NCBI GenBank assembly: GCA_910584145.1
Contig: CAJTXX010000020.1
Coordinates: 1 to 37,580 of the forward strand
Length of the DNA: 37,580 bases
From: an uncultured Eggerthellaceae bacterium
GTDB taxonomy: Bacteria; Actinomycetota; Coriobacteriia; Coriobacteriales; Eggerthellaceae
Direction: 5' to 3'
Shown here: positions 1 to 8,059 of the stretch, piece after piece
Layout: every line of letters begins with the position of its first letter
Numbering within the stretch: position 1 is the stretch's first letter
Notes under the pieces: generated by a model
What the model was told of the DNA's origin: nothing
The model's database searches: none
Seen by the model: only the letters and a program-made list of their open reading frames with translations
Program-made: the position numbers and the translations under genes

Positions 1-1620
1 CAGATCGTTCATAAGGCCCGCGATGGGCAGCTCCACCAGCCCTAGCACCTCACCATCTGCCACCACCGCCATCCCGCCACCGCACGCGGCGAGCGTGTTG
101 GCTGCGAGCGCCATATCCTCATCGTTCGTGCCTACCACCAGCAGGTTGTGCGCGTCATGCGCCACGGTGGAGGCCATCGCGCCGCGCTTGATGCCGAAGC
201 CCTTCGTGAACCCTGCGCCATAGGTGCCCGTCTCGCGATGGCGCTCGAACACGAACGTCTTGAGCACATCCTTCTCGATGCTGCTCTGCAACGCCCCATC
301 GCACACGGGCAGCATCACATGCGTCTCGAACGCGCCCACCTTCCCGGGGATGATCTCGATGGAGCGCACGGTGACGCTCTCGCCATCGGCGACGCCCGCC
401 GGCGCCTCCACCGTGAACGATGCAGGCGTTATCTCGCGCCCGAGGTGCATGGAGTGCGTGACCTGCTCGGGGAACCGGTACGGCTCATAGTCGAACAGCG
501 GATCGCCATCCTCGGCCACCACTTCGCCGTCTATCATCATGCGCACCACGTTCAGCGTGTCGAGGCCGTCGAGGAACACGATATCGGCGCATTTGCCGGG
601 CGTGATGGAGCCCAGCTCGTTGTCCATGCGGAAGCACGTGGCCACGTTGATGGTCATCATCTGTATGGCCTGCACCACCGGGATGCCGCAGCCGACAGCC
701 ACGCGCAGGACATGGTCGAGATGCCCGTCCTCCACCAGCGTGTGCGGGTGCGTATCGTCGGATATGAGGTTCGCGAAGCGCGTGTCTATATCGGTGTCGG
801 TTATAGCATGCGCGAGCTCGGGCAGATCGTGCCAGGCCGAGCCGTAGCGCAGCTGCGCGTACTGCCCGAGGCGCATCTTGGCCAGCGCATCCTCGGCGCG
901 GGTGGATTCGTGGCAGCAGCGCACGCCCGAGGCCACATACGCGTTCAGGCCCCGGTCGGTCTCGGGGATGGGATAGTGGCCGGTTATCACGCGGTCGGCT
1001 TTCAGCGTCTCGGCCAACTCGCCGTGGGCGTGGTCGGTGCCTTCCAGCACGCCCACGAAGTTCATCATCTCGCCGAGGCCCACGACGCCCTCCCAGGTCA
1101 TGCTCTCGGCTATCTCGGCTGGGCCGACAGACGAGCCGGTGTCCTCGAAGCCGGGCACCGCCGGCACGCACGAGGGCGTGGTCACCATCGCCTTCAACGG
1201 CGTGCGCTCGGCGTCATCCATCATCACCTTCACGCCGTCGAGCCCGAGCACGTTGCATATCTCGTGCGGGTCCCAGTAGATGCCGGCCGTTCCGTGCGGC
1301 ACCACGGCGCGCGCGTATTCGCCGACGCCCATCATCGACGATTCCACGTGGATGTGCCCGTCGAGGAACCCGGGGGCTATGTAGCATCCCGCGGCGTCTA
1401 TCACCACGGTGCCCTCGCCGATGCAGTGGTCGGCGTCGCCGATGTAGGCGATGCGCCCCTCGGCGATGGCGACGTCCATACCCTCCTCGATCTCGGCGGT
1501 GCAGACGTTCACGAGCTTCGCGTCCTTGATGACGGCATCGGCGCTCTGGCGCCCCTGCGCCACAGCAGCCAAGGTCTTCGTGCATTCCCAGAGCGGTCTT
1601 TTGCAGAAACGGTTGAGCAT
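1..1620 (-). CDS. ade: Adenine deaminase, 3' end cut by window edge
   Basis: Hydrolyses adenine to hypoxanthine and ammonia in purine salvage; cytosolic amidohydrolase. The reverse strand reads as one open frame of 540 codons from the ATG at 1618-1620 to the window edge, so the C-terminus is missing. The metal-binding motif GFLDGHIHVESS (His89, His91) is typical of the adenine deaminase branch. Further signatures are GTDHAHGE, a DDTHPHTL segment and SITPGKCADIVFLD. The C-terminal part, including GTNDEDMALAANTLA, matches the extra domain of Ade-type enzymes. An in-frame ATG at 1650 would add ten residues; I prefer 1620 because AAGGGA lies just upstream. The gene is divergent from the MFS exporter at 1777, with about 156 bp between starts. 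The family call is firm. Confidence 0.93.
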   Translation of the reverse strand, partial: MLNRFCKRPLWECTKTLAAVAQGRQSADAVIKDAKLVNVCTAEIEEGMDVAIAEGRIAYIGDADHCIGEGTVVIDAAGCYIAPGFLDGHIHVESSMMGVGEYARAVVPHGTAGIYWDPHEICNVLGLDGVKVMMDDAERTPLKAMVTTPSCVPAVPGFEDTGSSVGPAEIAESMTWEGVVGLGEMMNFVGVLEGTDHAHGELAETLKADRVITGHYPIPETDRGLNAYVASGVRCCHESTRAEDALAKMRLGQYAQLRYGSAWHDLPELAHAITDTDIDTRFANLISDDTHPHTLVEDGHLDHVLRVAVGCGIPVVQAIQMMTINVATCFRMDNELGSITPGKCADIVFLDGLDTLNVVRMMIDGEVVAEDGDPLFDYEPYRFPEQVTHSMHLGREITPASFTVEAPAGVADGESVTVRSIEIIPGKVGAFETHVMLPVCDGALQSSIEKDVLKTFVFERHRETGTYGAGFTKGFGIKRGAMASTVAHDAHNLLVVGTNDEDMALAANTLAACGGGMAVVADGEVLGLVELPIAGLMNDL

Positions 1621-1776
1621 GGCGCATCCCTTCGACGGAGGTACCGGCATGAAGAGAGTGTACACGCAAAAGGACCGGGAGGGTGTCGCCAGGTCAACGA
1701 TATCGTCGCCGTTCAGCGAAGAGCGCGCGCGAAGAGTAGATTGAGGGGACGAAGCGAGCGGGGAGGCGGTAGCGGC

Positions 1777-3321
1777 ATGGCATGCGCACATGAGGATGCG
1801 AAGAGCAAGGCAGCCGCGCCGGCGGGCGCGAGCGTTACGGGCGCGAGCGCGCGCAACGGCACCACACCAGCCGAGATGCCCACCGGACGGGCCATGTGGG
1901 TGATGGTGGCCCTCATGTTCGGCAGCAACCTGCTGGCATCGTTCAACCAGTCGCTGATGAACATCGCGCTCGACCAGGTGTCCGCCGACTTCCACGTGAC
2001 GCTGTCGCTGGCGAACTGGATGGTGCTCGGGTTCACCATCGTAGCCGCCACCACGATCACGATGGCGGCATCGCTGCTGAAGCGCTTCGGCATCAGGAAG
2101 GTGATGATGTTCGGCTACGCGGCGTCGCTCGCAGGGTCGCTCTTGGGCTTCTTCGCGTGGGACCTCTGGTCGATGATGGCCGGACGGTTGATACAGGCGC
2201 TCACCGTCGGGCTGTTCTTCCCGGTGGTCACCAGCGTCATCCTGACGCTAGCGCCGCAGGGCAAGAGCGGATTCATGCTGTCGGTGAACAGCGGGGTCAT
2301 CGGCATCGGGCTGGCATTCGCGCCCTTGGTCGCGGGCTCTCTTCTGACCTACGCCGGGCTGCGGTCGCTCTTCCTCATACCCATCGTCGTGTCCATCGTG
2401 CTGCTGGTCCTCGGGTTCTTCTTCCTGCACGATATCTACGAGCGCCAGGACAGGCCCATCGATGCGCCCAGCGTAGGGCTGAGCTTCGTCGGGCTGGGGC
2501 TGCTCATCTACGGCTTGAACGAGCTGACGCGCGACACGCTGCCGTCGCTTGGCTTCATGGCGGCGGGCCTCGTGGTGATAGGCGCGTTCGTCTGGCGGCA
2601 GTTCCGCATCAAAGACCCGCTGCTGAACCTGACGCCCATGCAGCACCCGCGGTTCGTAGTGGGCGAGGTGCTGATGATGCTCGGCTACATGGGCTCCATC
2701 TACATGAGCCTGCTGGTGCCGCTCTATCTCGAGGGCACGGCCGGGCAGACCGCGTTCGCCGCCGGCTGCTTCTTGGCGGTGCCCATCCTGTGCTATGCGG
2801 CATCGTGCTTCGTGAGCGGGCGCATCGAGGACAGCCACGGCATCTGGCCGCTCGTGCCAGTCGGGTTCGGGCTGCTGCTCGTCGCCTTCATCGGCATGGA
2901 GATCACCTCGTCGCGCGAGCTGGTCATCGCCATGATGGTATGCGTCGCCTTCTCATATGTCGGCGTGGGGCTCGTGTTCCCTACCCTGAAAGCGGTCGAC
3001 CTGGGGGCGCTGCCGCAGGCGGTGGCGGCGCACGGCTCGTCCATCCATTCCACGCTGGTGCAGATAGCCGGCTCGCTCGGCTCGGCGCTGTTCGTGGGCA
3101 TCATGTCGGCTGATGCCGACCGGCTGATGGCGGCAGGGGCGTCGAAGGCGCAAGCGTATGCCGCCGGCTTCTCGCATACGCTGTTCATCGACATCGGCAT
3201 CTTAGCTGTGGCCTTCATCGTGTCCATCGTGTTCGCGCGCGTCATGCGCAAGCAGCGCCAGCAGCGAAGCGCCGATGCTCAGACGATGACGCCGCCCGCC
3301 ACCACCTCATCGCCGCAGTAG
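1777..3321 (+). CDS. DHA2-type MFS drug/solute exporter
   Basis: A 514-residue integral membrane protein of the major facilitator superfamily, most like the 14-helix DHA2 (EmrB/QacA) drug:proton antiporters. After a soluble, Ala/Thr-rich N-tail of about 35 residues come alternating hydrophobic segments. The first contains SLMNIALDQVSADF, the position of the family's short motif around helix 1, followed by ANWMVLGFTIVAATT, and the loop LLKRFGIRKVMMFG corresponds to MFS motif A. The start at 1777 is chosen because GGGAGG lies about ten bases upstream; the open frame continues far upstream, but that part is antisense to adenine deaminase. Its 3' end overlaps the 3' end of mnmA by 43 bp. Substrate cannot be told from sequence. 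Confidence 0.9.
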   Translation: MACAHEDAKSKAAAPAGASVTGASARNGTTPAEMPTGRAMWVMVALMFGSNLLASFNQSLMNIALDQVSADFHVTLSLANWMVLGFTIVAATTITMAASLLKRFGIRKVMMFGYAASLAGSLLGFFAWDLWSMMAGRLIQALTVGLFFPVVTSVILTLAPQGKSGFMLSVNSGVIGIGLAFAPLVAGSLLTYAGLRSLFLIPIVVSIVLLVLGFFFLHDIYERQDRPIDAPSVGLSFVGLGLLIYGLNELTRDTLPSLGFMAAGLVVIGAFVWRQFRIKDPLLNLTPMQHPRFVVGEVLMMLGYMGSIYMSLLVPLYLEGTAGQTAFAAGCFLAVPILCYAASCFVSGRIEDSHGIWPLVPVGFGLLLVAFIGMEITSSRELVIAMMVCVAFSYVGVGLVFPTLKAVDLGALPQAVAAHGSSIHSTLVQIAGSLGSALFVGIMSADADRLMAAGASKAQAYAAGFSHTLFIDIGILAVAFIVSIVFARVMRKQRQQRSADAQTMTPPATTSSPQ

Positions 3322-4361
3322 CAGACGGCCGCTTGCCCGGGCGCGGGGGCGCGCAGCGGCTCGGCGAAGCGGATGGTCGCAGTGCCGTCGCCCGCCAAGG
3401 CGAGCTCGGCTGCCACCGGCTGCTGCCGGTAGGAGCACTTCGCCCGCACCGGCAGCGTGCGCGACGACCCATCGCCCGATATGACGTTCACCGCGCGCAG
3501 GTGCACCTCGCCCACGGCGAGCTCTTCGAACGGCGCCACCACCAGCCGGTTGCGCTGCGCATCCTTCGCCTTCACGTACAGCGGGCGCGGGGCGGCTATG
3601 CCGATGCCGCGGCGCTGGCCGACCGTGTAGCGCACGAGCCCCGCGTGCTGCCCGAGCCGCTCGCCCTGCGCATCCACGATATCGCCGGGCTCGAACAGCG
3701 CTTGGCACGCCCCGGCCGCGTGGCGGCGGATGAACGATGCGTAATCGCCGTCGGGTACGAAGCAGATATCCTGGCTCTCCTGCTTCTCCGCGTTCTCGAA
3801 GCCGTTGCTGCGCGCGAGCTCGCGCACCTCGTCTTTGGTCAGGTCGCCCAACGGGAAGAGCGTGTGCGCCAGCTCGTCCTGGCTGAGCCGGTAGAGCACG
3901 TAGCTCTGGTCTTTCGCCGGGTCGGCAGCGCGCAGGAGCTTCCAGCGCCCTGTCTGCTCATCGAGCGCGCGACGCGCGTAGTGCCCGGTGGCCACGAAGC
4001 GCGCGCCCAGCCGGCGGCGCTGCTCGTGGAGCGCCTCTGCTTTCAGATGCTGGTTGCAGTCGATGCAGGGGTTGGGCGTCTGTCCGCACAGGTACGCGGC
4101 GCAGAACCGGTCCATCACCTCGCGGGAGAACCGCTCGCGGAAGTCGAGCGTCATATGCTCGATACCGAGCCGCTGGCACGCCTCGCGGGCATCGCGGATA
4201 TCGTCGAGCAGGCCGCAAGCAGCGCTCGGCGCTGCATCGACGAGGCGCATGGTGGCGCCGATCACCTCGAAGCCCTGGCGCGTGAGCAGCAGCGCAGCCA
4301 CCGAGCTGTCCACCCCGCCGCTCATGGCCGCGATGACCGCCTGCGGCTCCTGCTCCGCCAT
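3279..4361 (-). CDS. mnmA: tRNA-specific 2-thiouridylase MnmA
   Basis: Cytosolic enzyme that thiolates U34 of Glu, Gln and Lys tRNAs using ATP and a persulfide relay. The 360-residue product has the N-type ATP pyrophosphatase loop SGGVDSS at residues 14-20. The active-site cysteine motif PNPCIDCN has Cys99, and the second catalytic cysteine is Cys200 in ESQDICFV; both are conserved in MnmA. Length matches the family. The frame is open to 4463, but the ATG at 4361 is preceded by GGAGGTG at ideal spacing and starts the usual N-terminus, so that start is used. A -10 box TATAAT lies at 4431-4436. The gene converges on the MFS exporter, overlapping it by 43 bp, and is divergent from mntP. Confidence 0.96.
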   Translation of the reverse strand: MAEQEPQAVIAAMSGGVDSSVAALLLTRQGFEVIGATMRLVDAAPSAACGLLDDIRDAREACQRLGIEHMTLDFRERFSREVMDRFCAAYLCGQTPNPCIDCNQHLKAEALHEQRRRLGARFVATGHYARRALDEQTGRWKLLRAADPAKDQSYVLYRLSQDELAHTLFPLGDLTKDEVRELARSNGFENAEKQESQDICFVPDGDYASFIRRHAAGACQALFEPGDIVDAQGERLGQHAGLVRYTVGQRRGIGIAAPRPLYVKAKDAQRNRLVVAPFEELAVGEVHLRAVNVISGDGSSRTLPVRAKCSYRQQPVAAELALAGDGTATIRFAEPLRAPAPGQAAVCYCGDEVVAGGVIV

Positions 4362-4430
4362 GCCCACCTCCGCTTCTTCTGCGCTCTGCGCGCCGCGCAC
4401 GCTGCCGCGCACCGGTTCCTGTCGCTGCCG

Positions 4431-4436
4431 ATTATA
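4431..4436 (-). promoter_or_regulatory. -10 box for mnmA
   Basis: Reverse-strand TATAAT about 70 bases upstream of the mnmA ATG. No good -35 hexamer is seen at the expected distance, so this is a candidate only. Confidence 0.5.
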
Positions 4437-4481
4437 GCGCCGCGCGAGGCCGCTGCCGCACACGCCCGCACCAGCTGGTTA

Positions 4482-4490
4482 TGCTAGAAT
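4482..4490 (+). promoter_or_regulatory. Extended -10 promoter for mntP
   Basis: TGCTAGAAT is an extended -10 element (TGn followed by TAGAAT) 27 bases upstream of the mntP ATG; a good Shine-Dalgarno TTGGAGGA follows. The leader is too short to hold a manganese (yybP-ykoY) riboswitch. Confidence 0.5.
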
Positions 4491-4517
4491 CTGCCGACCC
4501 GCAGCGGTTGGAGGACA

Positions 4518-5093
4518 ATGGGTTTCATCGAGCTTTTCGTGCTGGGCGCCGGCCTCTCTATGGATGCGTTCGCAGCCTCGGTCTGCAAGGGGCTGTGCAT
4601 GCGGCGCGTGCAGTGGGCTCAAGCGCTCGTCATCGCTGCGCTATTCGGCGCCTTCCAGGCCCTCATGCCCGTGATCGGCTGGGCGCTCGGCGTGTCGTTC
4701 GCCAGCATCATAGAGCCCGTCGACCATTGGATAGCCTTCGCGCTGCTCGCGCTCATCGGCGGGAAGATGCTCTGGGAGGCCTTCCACGAGCAGCCCGAGG
4801 AGATAGACTGCTCCACGGTGGCGCCGAAGCTCGACATGCGCGAGCTGCTGATGCTCGCCGTGGCCACCAGCATCGACGCGCTGGCGGTGGGCGTCTCGCT
4901 CGCCTTCCTCGGCGCCGACATCGTGCTGGCAGCCATCGTCATCGGCCTCGTCACCTTCGCGCTGTCGCTCGCGGGCGTGGCCGTCGGCAGCCGCTTCGGT
5001 GCGCGCTATGAGCGCGCGGCCACCATCGCTGGCGGCGTCATCCTCATCGTGATCGGCGTGAAGATACTGATAGAGCACCTGGGCTTGCTCTGA
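4518..5093 (+). CDS. mntP: Manganese efflux pump MntP
   Basis: A 191-residue polytopic membrane protein that exports Mn2+ (MntP/YebN family). It has six hydrophobic segments. The paired signatures GAGLSMDAFAASVCKG near residues 10-25 and AVATSIDALAVGVSLAF near residues 115-131 each carry the conserved membrane aspartate used for metal transport, reflecting the internal duplication of the family. GGKMLWEA is also typical. Length is standard. The start is supported by TTGGAGGA at 4509-4516. The gene stands alone, divergent from mnmA, and is followed after 139 bp by the short-chain dehydrogenase. The family call is firm. Confidence 0.94.
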   Translation: MGFIELFVLGAGLSMDAFAASVCKGLCMRRVQWAQALVIAALFGAFQALMPVIGWALGVSFASIIEPVDHWIAFALLALIGGKMLWEAFHEQPEEIDCSTVAPKLDMRELLMLAVATSIDALAVGVSLAFLGADIVLAAIVIGLVTFALSLAGVAVGSRFGARYERAATIAGGVILIVIGVKILIEHLGLL

Positions 5094-5232
5094 TCGGCAC
5101 AACCGCGCACCAGCTCGCTAACGGGCAGGTTTCGGGTGCGCGATGCCCCGGCGCTCGCGCAGAGCCCGTACTATCCTCATGAGCAGCACATACCGCGCCG
5201 CTTCGGCGCTCGATCATCAGGAGGTCTTCGAT

Positions 5233-6033
5233 ATGGGAGCCATCGGCACCGGTTCCGCCCCGCGCAAGCGCATAGCGCTCGTCACCGGCGCATCATCAGG
5301 GCTCGGACGCGAATTCGCCCGGCAGATAGACCTGCTCCAGCAGGTCGACGAGATATGGCTGGTAGCACGCAGCGAAGACGAGCTGCAAGGGACCGCCGAC
5401 ATGCTGACCACCGCAGCGGCGCCCATCGCCGCCGACCTCACCGTGCACGAGGACATCGACGCCGTGCGGCGCAAGCTCGATGCCGAGCGCCCCGAGATGC
5501 GCTTCCTCGTGAACGCCGCAGGTTTCGGGAAGTTCGGCGATTGGAGGGCTATCTCGGATGAAGCGGTCGACGCTATGATCGATCTGAACTGCCGCGGGTT
5601 GGTAGACGTGACGCGCGCGGCCCTGCCGCACATGGGCGACGGCGGGCGCATCATCCAGGTGGCCTCGGCTGCCGCCTTCGTGCCGCTGCCCCACATGAAC
5701 GTCTACGCCGCCACGAAAGCATTCGTGCTGCGCTATGCGCGGGCGCTGCGCTGGGAGCTGCGCGGATCGGGCATCACCGTGATGGCGCTGTGCCCCACCT
5801 GGGTGAGCACCGGATTCGAGCAGGTGGCGCGCCAGTCAGGCGGCGGGCACGAGGTCGGGCACCTGCTGGGCGCGCAGAAGGCGTCCACCGTGGTGTCGCG
5901 CGCGCTGTGCGCGAGCCGCCTCCACGCCGCCGTGGCCACCGGGAGCCCGCAAGCCTTCGCGCTGCGCGTGGCGGGCAAGGTGCTCCCCAGCTGTATCACC
6001 ATGGGCGGATGGGACCTCATCCGCAGGCTCTGA
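5233..6033 (+). CDS. SDR-family NAD(P)-dependent oxidoreductase
   Basis: A 266-residue classical short-chain dehydrogenase/reductase, cytosolic. The Rossmann motif TGASSGLG is at residues 18-25, the NAAG motif begins at Asn94, and the catalytic Tyr-Lys pair YAATK is at residues 158-162, preceded by a Ser in VASAAAF. After the catalytic lysine the chain resembles the YqjQ/DltE-like group (MALCPTWVSTGF). An open frame extends to 5143, but the ATG at 5233 has AGGAGGT eight bases upstream and is the better start. The substrate is not evident. It ends opposite the NifX-like gene, with a GC-rich hairpin directly after its stop codon. Confidence 0.92.
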   Translation: MGAIGTGSAPRKRIALVTGASSGLGREFARQIDLLQQVDEIWLVARSEDELQGTADMLTTAAAPIAADLTVHEDIDAVRRKLDAERPEMRFLVNAAGFGKFGDWRAISDEAVDAMIDLNCRGLVDVTRAALPHMGDGGRIIQVASAAAFVPLPHMNVYAATKAFVLRYARALRWELRGSGITVMALCPTWVSTGFEQVARQSGGGHEVGHLLGAQKASTVVSRALCASRLHAAVATGSPQAFALRVAGKVLPSCITMGGWDLIRRL

Positions 6034-6071
6034 GCGAGGCGCACCGCGCCGAGCGATGCTGCGCGCCTCGC
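6034..6071. terminator. GC-rich hairpin between convergent genes
   Basis: A nine-base perfect stem (GCGAGGCGC at 6034-6042 with GCGCCTCGC at 6063-6071) begins at the base after the SDR stop codon and lies just before the stop of the convergent NifX-like gene. No T-run follows on either strand, so its role as a terminator is unproven. Confidence 0.4.
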
Positions 6072-6085
6072 AGGTGCTGCGTGCT

Positions 6086-6451
6086 CTAGTGGCGGCAGGC
6101 AGCGCTCGGGTCCATCAGATCGACCTCGCCGGCGGCGAACAGGCGCACCACATCGCCCACCGAAGGCTGCGTGCCATCCCGATACACCTTGATGCCCGCA
6201 TTCGTGAAGCGGGTGAACGGCGGCATGCCCATGCCGGCGCACAGGATGCCGTCGATGCCCAGGCCGATGGCGAAGTCGATGACGCCGCCGCAGCCCACCG
6301 CATCGTGGTCGGCGTTCTTCACCGCCTCCACCGAGACGACCTCCATGCCATCGTCGAAGGTGACCACCGTGAAATAGGGCGCGTGGCCGAAGTGCCCGCT
6401 GCGCATGCTCTCCAGGCCCGCATCGCTCTCGCTCGGTATCGCTATCTTCAT
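6086..6451 (-). CDS. NifX/NifB-type iron-molybdenum cofactor-binding domain protein
   Basis: A 121-residue stand-alone protein of the dinitrogenase iron-molybdenum cofactor biosynthesis superfamily (NifX, NafY and the NifB C-terminus). It begins MKIAIPSESDAGLES and carries the hallmark SGHFGHAPYFTVV, then GCGGVIDFAIGLGIDGILCAGMG. Members bind iron-sulfur or metal clusters; many are found in organisms that do not fix nitrogen, and no nif gene is in this window, so a nitrogenase role should not be assumed. The start at 6451 is chosen for GAGAGGAG eight bases upstream rather than the 11-residue longer ATG at 6484. A TATAAT -10 box at 6483-6488 would exclude the longer start. Confidence 0.88.
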   Translation of the reverse strand: MKIAIPSESDAGLESMRSGHFGHAPYFTVVTFDDGMEVVSVEAVKNADHDAVGCGGVIDFAIGLGIDGILCAGMGMPPFTRFTNAGIKVYRDGTQPSVGDVVRLFAAGEVDLMDPSAACRH

Positions 6452-6482
6452 ATCTTCGCTCCTCTCGCATGTTCTTTCGCCC

Positions 6483-6488
6483 ATTATA
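6483..6488 (-). promoter_or_regulatory. -10 box for the NifX-like gene
   Basis: Reverse-strand TATAAT 31 bases upstream of the preferred ATG. It supports the short start at 6451. No clear -35 box is seen. Confidence 0.5.
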
Positions 6489-6568
6489 GGGAAAGCCAGC
6501 CGCCAGCGGGCACGGGCGCGCTACAGCGCCGCGCAGCACCGCACGAGAGAGCCGCAGCCGGCTGCCCC

Positions 6569-6847
6569 TCAGGCAGCGTCGGCGCGGTTCAGCTTGTCGG
6601 CGCATCGCGCAAGGCGCCGCAGCGTCTCCTCGGTGGGCTCGAAAGCGCGCTCGCCGCGCTCGCGCTGGCGCTCCTCCGCATCGAGGCAGCCCCGCAGGAA
6701 CGCCTCGTCATCCTCGGTCAGCATGCCCGCGCGCCGCGCTTCGGCCATGCACGCATCTATGTCGGTGGTGTCGCCGACGCGCCACAAGAGCAAGCGCACC
6801 AACCGCGCCTGCCCGGCGAACCGCTTGTTCAGCGAGGTGCCTTCCAT
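6569..6847 (-). CDS. Small hypothetical protein, partner of the tandem MarR gene
   Basis: A 92-residue soluble protein that I do not recognise. It is strongly charged, rich in Arg, Glu and Ala, and predicted to be mainly helical. It has two cysteines (in FLRGCLDAEE and LARCADKLN) and no signal peptide or membrane segment. AAGGGG lies eight bases before the ATG. It starts 27 bases after the stop of the tandem MarR gene on the same strand, so the two are very likely co-transcribed and it may be a regulatory accessory or a molybdoenzyme-related factor; that is inference from position. Codon use is like that of the neighbours. Confidence 0.7.
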   Translation of the reverse strand: MEGTSLNKRFAGQARLVRLLLWRVGDTTDIDACMAEARRAGMLTEDDEAFLRGCLDAEERQRERGERAFEPTEETLRRLARCADKLNRADAA

Positions 6848-6874
6848 GTCTCATCCCCTTCGTCGTGGCACGGC

Positions 6875-7849
6875 TCAGAAGTCGCCGCGCTGGCGCTTGC
6901 GCGCCACCAGGTCGCGGGCGGCTGATATATGCACGCAGATCAGCTCATCGCTTGAGTGGCATGTCTCGTGCAAGGCGTCGAACACCACCGGCAGCAGCTC
7001 GGCCAAGCGCTCAGCTCCCGCCGCGGTCAGCTCCACCACGCGCACGCGGCGGTTCTCCTGCGAGCGCTCGCGGGTCAGATACCCGAGCGCCTCCAGGTTC
7101 TTCAAGCACGAGGTTATGTCGCTCGAATTCAGGAACAGGAACCGCGCGACAGCCGAGCTCGGGCAGCGGCCGCCCATCAGCCGCAGGGCCAGCATGACGC
7201 GGTAGTCCCCCGTGGTGAGGCCCTGCGCCTGCAGGGCGTGGGCCGTCAGGGCGCGCGATATCATCACCGTGTCGACGAGCGCGGTATCGATGCGGGGCCT
7301 GCCATCCTCCATCCGCAGATGCGAATGGCGCTCCACTGCCGACACCGAGCTGGCGATGGCTGCCTCGAATTGCTCACGGGTCAGCGACTCCCAATATTCC
7401 GCCATGATAGCGAGCACGGCGGCATCGGCGATATCCAGCATCTCGACGCCGCGCGGCGCGAGCGATAGCTCCACCGCCCGCATATCAGCAGCGCTCTCGC
7501 GACGCCGGATCAGATGCTTGTCGGAGAGCTTCGCCACCGCCGCCGACATGGTGGACGCCCCCACCCCCATCTCGCAGGAGAGCTCCTTCGCCTGCGCAGC
7601 GCCGGCCGCGCTGAGGCGTATCAGGATGCGATACTGCAACGGCGTGATGGCGCACGCCGCATCCAGCTCGCGCGCTATGGCTTTCGCCAGGATATCCATC
7701 ATGGTCAGGTAATCGCTCATGAAATCGAAGGTGAACGCGTTGCTCGGCAGGTCGCAGTCCTCCACATGGCGCCGGTACATAGTCTGCGGCAATCCGCTAT
7801 GGCCTGCGGCTCCCGGCCTTTCCGGCTCGATGCTGGCGACAGCCTCCAT
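6875..7849 (-). CDS. Tandem-domain MarR transcriptional regulator
   Basis: A 324-residue cytosolic protein with two consecutive MarR-type winged-helix domains. The first, about residues 50-190, includes TPLQYRILIRLSAAGAAQ and MGVGASTMSAAVAKLSDK, followed by the wing LIRRRESAADMRAVELSLA. The second, about residues 210-320, has TTGDYRVMLALRLMGGR, FLFLNSSDITSCLKNLEAL and the wing LTRERSQENRRVRVVELTA. Normal MarR proteins are about 150 residues and dimerise; this one is a covalent dimer-like duplication. The start at 7849 has GAAGGGAAG upstream; the frame continues into sequence antisense to the molybdoenzyme, which is not coding. It is divergent from the molybdopterin oxidoreductase, so it probably controls that operon and itself. 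Confidence 0.88.
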   Translation of the reverse strand: MEAVASIEPERPGAAGHSGLPQTMYRRHVEDCDLPSNAFTFDFMSDYLTMMDILAKAIARELDAACAITPLQYRILIRLSAAGAAQAKELSCEMGVGASTMSAAVAKLSDKHLIRRRESAADMRAVELSLAPRGVEMLDIADAAVLAIMAEYWESLTREQFEAAIASSVSAVERHSHLRMEDGRPRIDTALVDTVMISRALTAHALQAQGLTTGDYRVMLALRLMGGRCPSSAVARFLFLNSSDITSCLKNLEALGYLTRERSQENRRVRVVELTAAGAERLAELLPVVFDALHETCHSSDELICVHISAARDLVARKRQRGDF

Positions 7850-7898
7850 GATCTTCCCTTCTCCCGGCGCAGCGCGCGCAGGCATCTTCTCGCTCGCT

Positions 7899-7942
7899 CG
7901 ATAGTTTAACACGGAGATAGTTCGATGTTCATACCGTTCGAT
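7899..7942. promoter_or_regulatory. Repeat-containing candidate operator, MarR/molybdoenzyme intergenic
   Basis: The divergent region holds GATAGTT twice (7900-7906 and 7916-7922) and GTTCGAT twice (7920-7926 and 7936-7942, 16 bases apart, about one and a half helical turns). These AT-richer direct repeats between divergent regulator and target genes are natural candidates for the binding site of the tandem MarR protein. This is inference. Confidence 0.35.
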
Positions 7943-7966
7943 CGGCCCATTCTTCCCGAAGCAACC

Positions 7967-7995
7967 TTCCGGCCCGGGGCAGCAAGGCGTATACC
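7967..7995 (+). promoter_or_regulatory. Weak candidate promoter for the molybdoenzyme operon
   Basis: TTCCGG at 7967-7972 and TATACC at 7990-7995 are 17 bases apart and 65 bases upstream of the start codon. Both hexamers depart from consensus, as expected of a promoter needing activation. Confidence 0.3.
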
Positions 7996-8059
7996 TGATG
8001 CGAGCGCGTTCCAGAGGAGGCGGCGCGCAGCATGCTCTTGAGAGGAGAGTGAACGGCCT

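Noticed and set aside
148..1776. Long plus-strand frame running from inside the first gene into the MFS exporter
   Set aside because: It is antisense to adenine deaminase, His/Arg-rich and without domain signatures; only the part from 1777 is the exporter.
4464..4517. Manganese riboswitch before mntP
   Set aside because: The space between the -10 box and the start codon is far too short for the yybP-ykoY aptamer.
6086..6451. Nitrogen-fixation gene
   Set aside because: The NifX-like domain is common in non-fixing anaerobes and no other nif gene is present.
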